Below, piece by piece: positions 6,506-6,935 of a stretch of DNA of 6,935 nucleotides (the stretch's first letter is position 1; each line of letters begins with the position of its first letter). The notes below the pieces were generated by a model. The model searched no databases, was not told the DNA's origin, and saw only the letters and a program-made list of their open reading frames with translations. The position numbers and the translations under genes are program-made. Origin of the DNA: Eubacterium sp. (GTDB taxonomy: Bacteria; Bacillota; Clostridia; Lachnospirales; Lachnospiraceae); assembly GCA_017445525.1 (NCBI GenBank), contig JAFSTZ010000454.1:1-6935 (forward strand), read 5' to 3'.

Positions 6506-6935
6506 ATGAAATTCAGACCATGTATTGATATACATGCAGGAAAAGTGAAGCAGATAGTCGGCGGGAGCCTGTCTGACGAGGGAGAGGTTTCCGTGAACTT
6601 CGTATCGGAGAGAGACGCTGATCATTTTGCGAGGCTGTATGCTGAAAAGGGCCTGTGTGGCGGGCATGTGATCCTTCTTGATAAAAAGGGGACCGATGCA
6701 TATGATAAGGATCTCGAGCAGGCGAGGCTGGCGCTTGGGGCGCACCCGGGGACGCTACAGGTCGGTGGTGGCATCGATCCGGAGAACGCTGAGGAGTTTC
6801 TGGATATGGGCGCTTCACACGTGATCGTAACCTCGTATGTTTTTTCTGACGGCAAGATTAGATATGACAGGATAGATGAGATGAAGTTCGTGGTCGGCAG
6901 GAGCCGCCTGGTTCTTGATCTGTCAGTGAGGAAGA
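6506..6935 (+). CDS. hisA: Eukaryotic-type ProFAR isomerase HisA, N-terminal part (3' end outside window)
   Basis: The first 143 codons of a cytoplasmic (beta-alpha)8-barrel enzyme of histidine biosynthesis, which isomerises ProFAR (N'-phosphoribosyl-formimino-AICAR-P) to PRFAR by an Amadori rearrangement. MKFRPCIDIHAGKVKQIVGG (1-20) carries the first catalytic Asp (Asp8). GGHVILLD (52-59), LQVGGGI (84-90, phosphate-binding type loop), GASHVIVTSYVF (102-113) and LVLDLS (135-140, Asp138 as the likely second catalytic Asp) follow. The IDIHAGKVKQIVGG opening and the SYVF segment resemble the fungal/plant HIS6 branch (TIGR02129 type) more than the usual bacterial HisA; this type is known from some Firmicutes. 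AAGGAG at 6494-6499 lies 6 nt before the ATG. Only 26 nt separate it from the exporter, with no terminator, so it may share that transcript. Other his genes are not seen in this window. Confidence 0.88.
   Translation, partial: MKFRPCIDIHAGKVKQIVGGSLSDEGEVSVNFVSERDADHFARLYAEKGLCGGHVILLDKKGTDAYDKDLEQARLALGAHPGTLQVGGGIDPENAEEFLDMGASHVIVTSYVFSDGKIRYDRIDEMKFVVGRSRLVLDLSVRK

Overview
The window looks like chromosomal DNA from an anaerobic Gram-positive bacterium of the Lachnospiraceae (Butyrivibrio- or Roseburia-like). That placement is an inference. It rests on a eukaryotic-type hisA, a DUF6142-like membrane protein, an AP2/HNH-remnant protein and an NHLM/NHLP-type peptide exporter lying together, plus clear Shine-Dalgarno sites. 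All seven supported genes are on the + strand. No RNA genes, CRISPR arrays, insertion sequences or prophage genes were seen.

Layout. Positions 1-325 hold the 3' end of pheT (phenylalanyl-tRNA synthetase beta subunit, anticodon-binding domain). Five bases later comes a small three-helix membrane protein with an arginine-rich start (331-699). It overlaps by 4 nt a 288-residue protein (696-1562) with two AP2-like DNA-binding repeats flanking what looks like an HNH-nuclease remnant without its histidines. An AT-rich gap of about 107 nt follows. It carries a candidate promoter and a doubtful 13-codon tyrosine-rich ORF.

Positions 1670-6479 hold a compact peptide-export module. It comprises a 145-residue single-pass 'mini' HlyD-like protein, a 717-residue C39 peptidase/permease/ATPase with an intact Cys-His-Asp triad, and a 725-residue second permease/ATPase that overlaps it by 4 nt. 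The last gene (6506 to the window end) is the 5' part of a eukaryotic-type hisA of histidine biosynthesis, only 26 nt behind the exporter.

How they may work together. The two ABC proteins resemble the paired subunits of NHLM/NHLP bacteriocin exporters, in which the C39 domain removes a double-glycine-type leader during export. The adaptor appears cut down to a membrane anchor plus a small beta domain, which could suit a single-membrane cell. No precursor peptide or modification enzyme is visible, so the cargo must lie outside the window or be an unrecognised small peptide. The AP2-repeat protein just upstream is a possible regulator, but only its position suggests this. The most interesting points are the orphan mini-exporter, the reduced adaptor and the apparently non-catalytic AP2/HNH protein.
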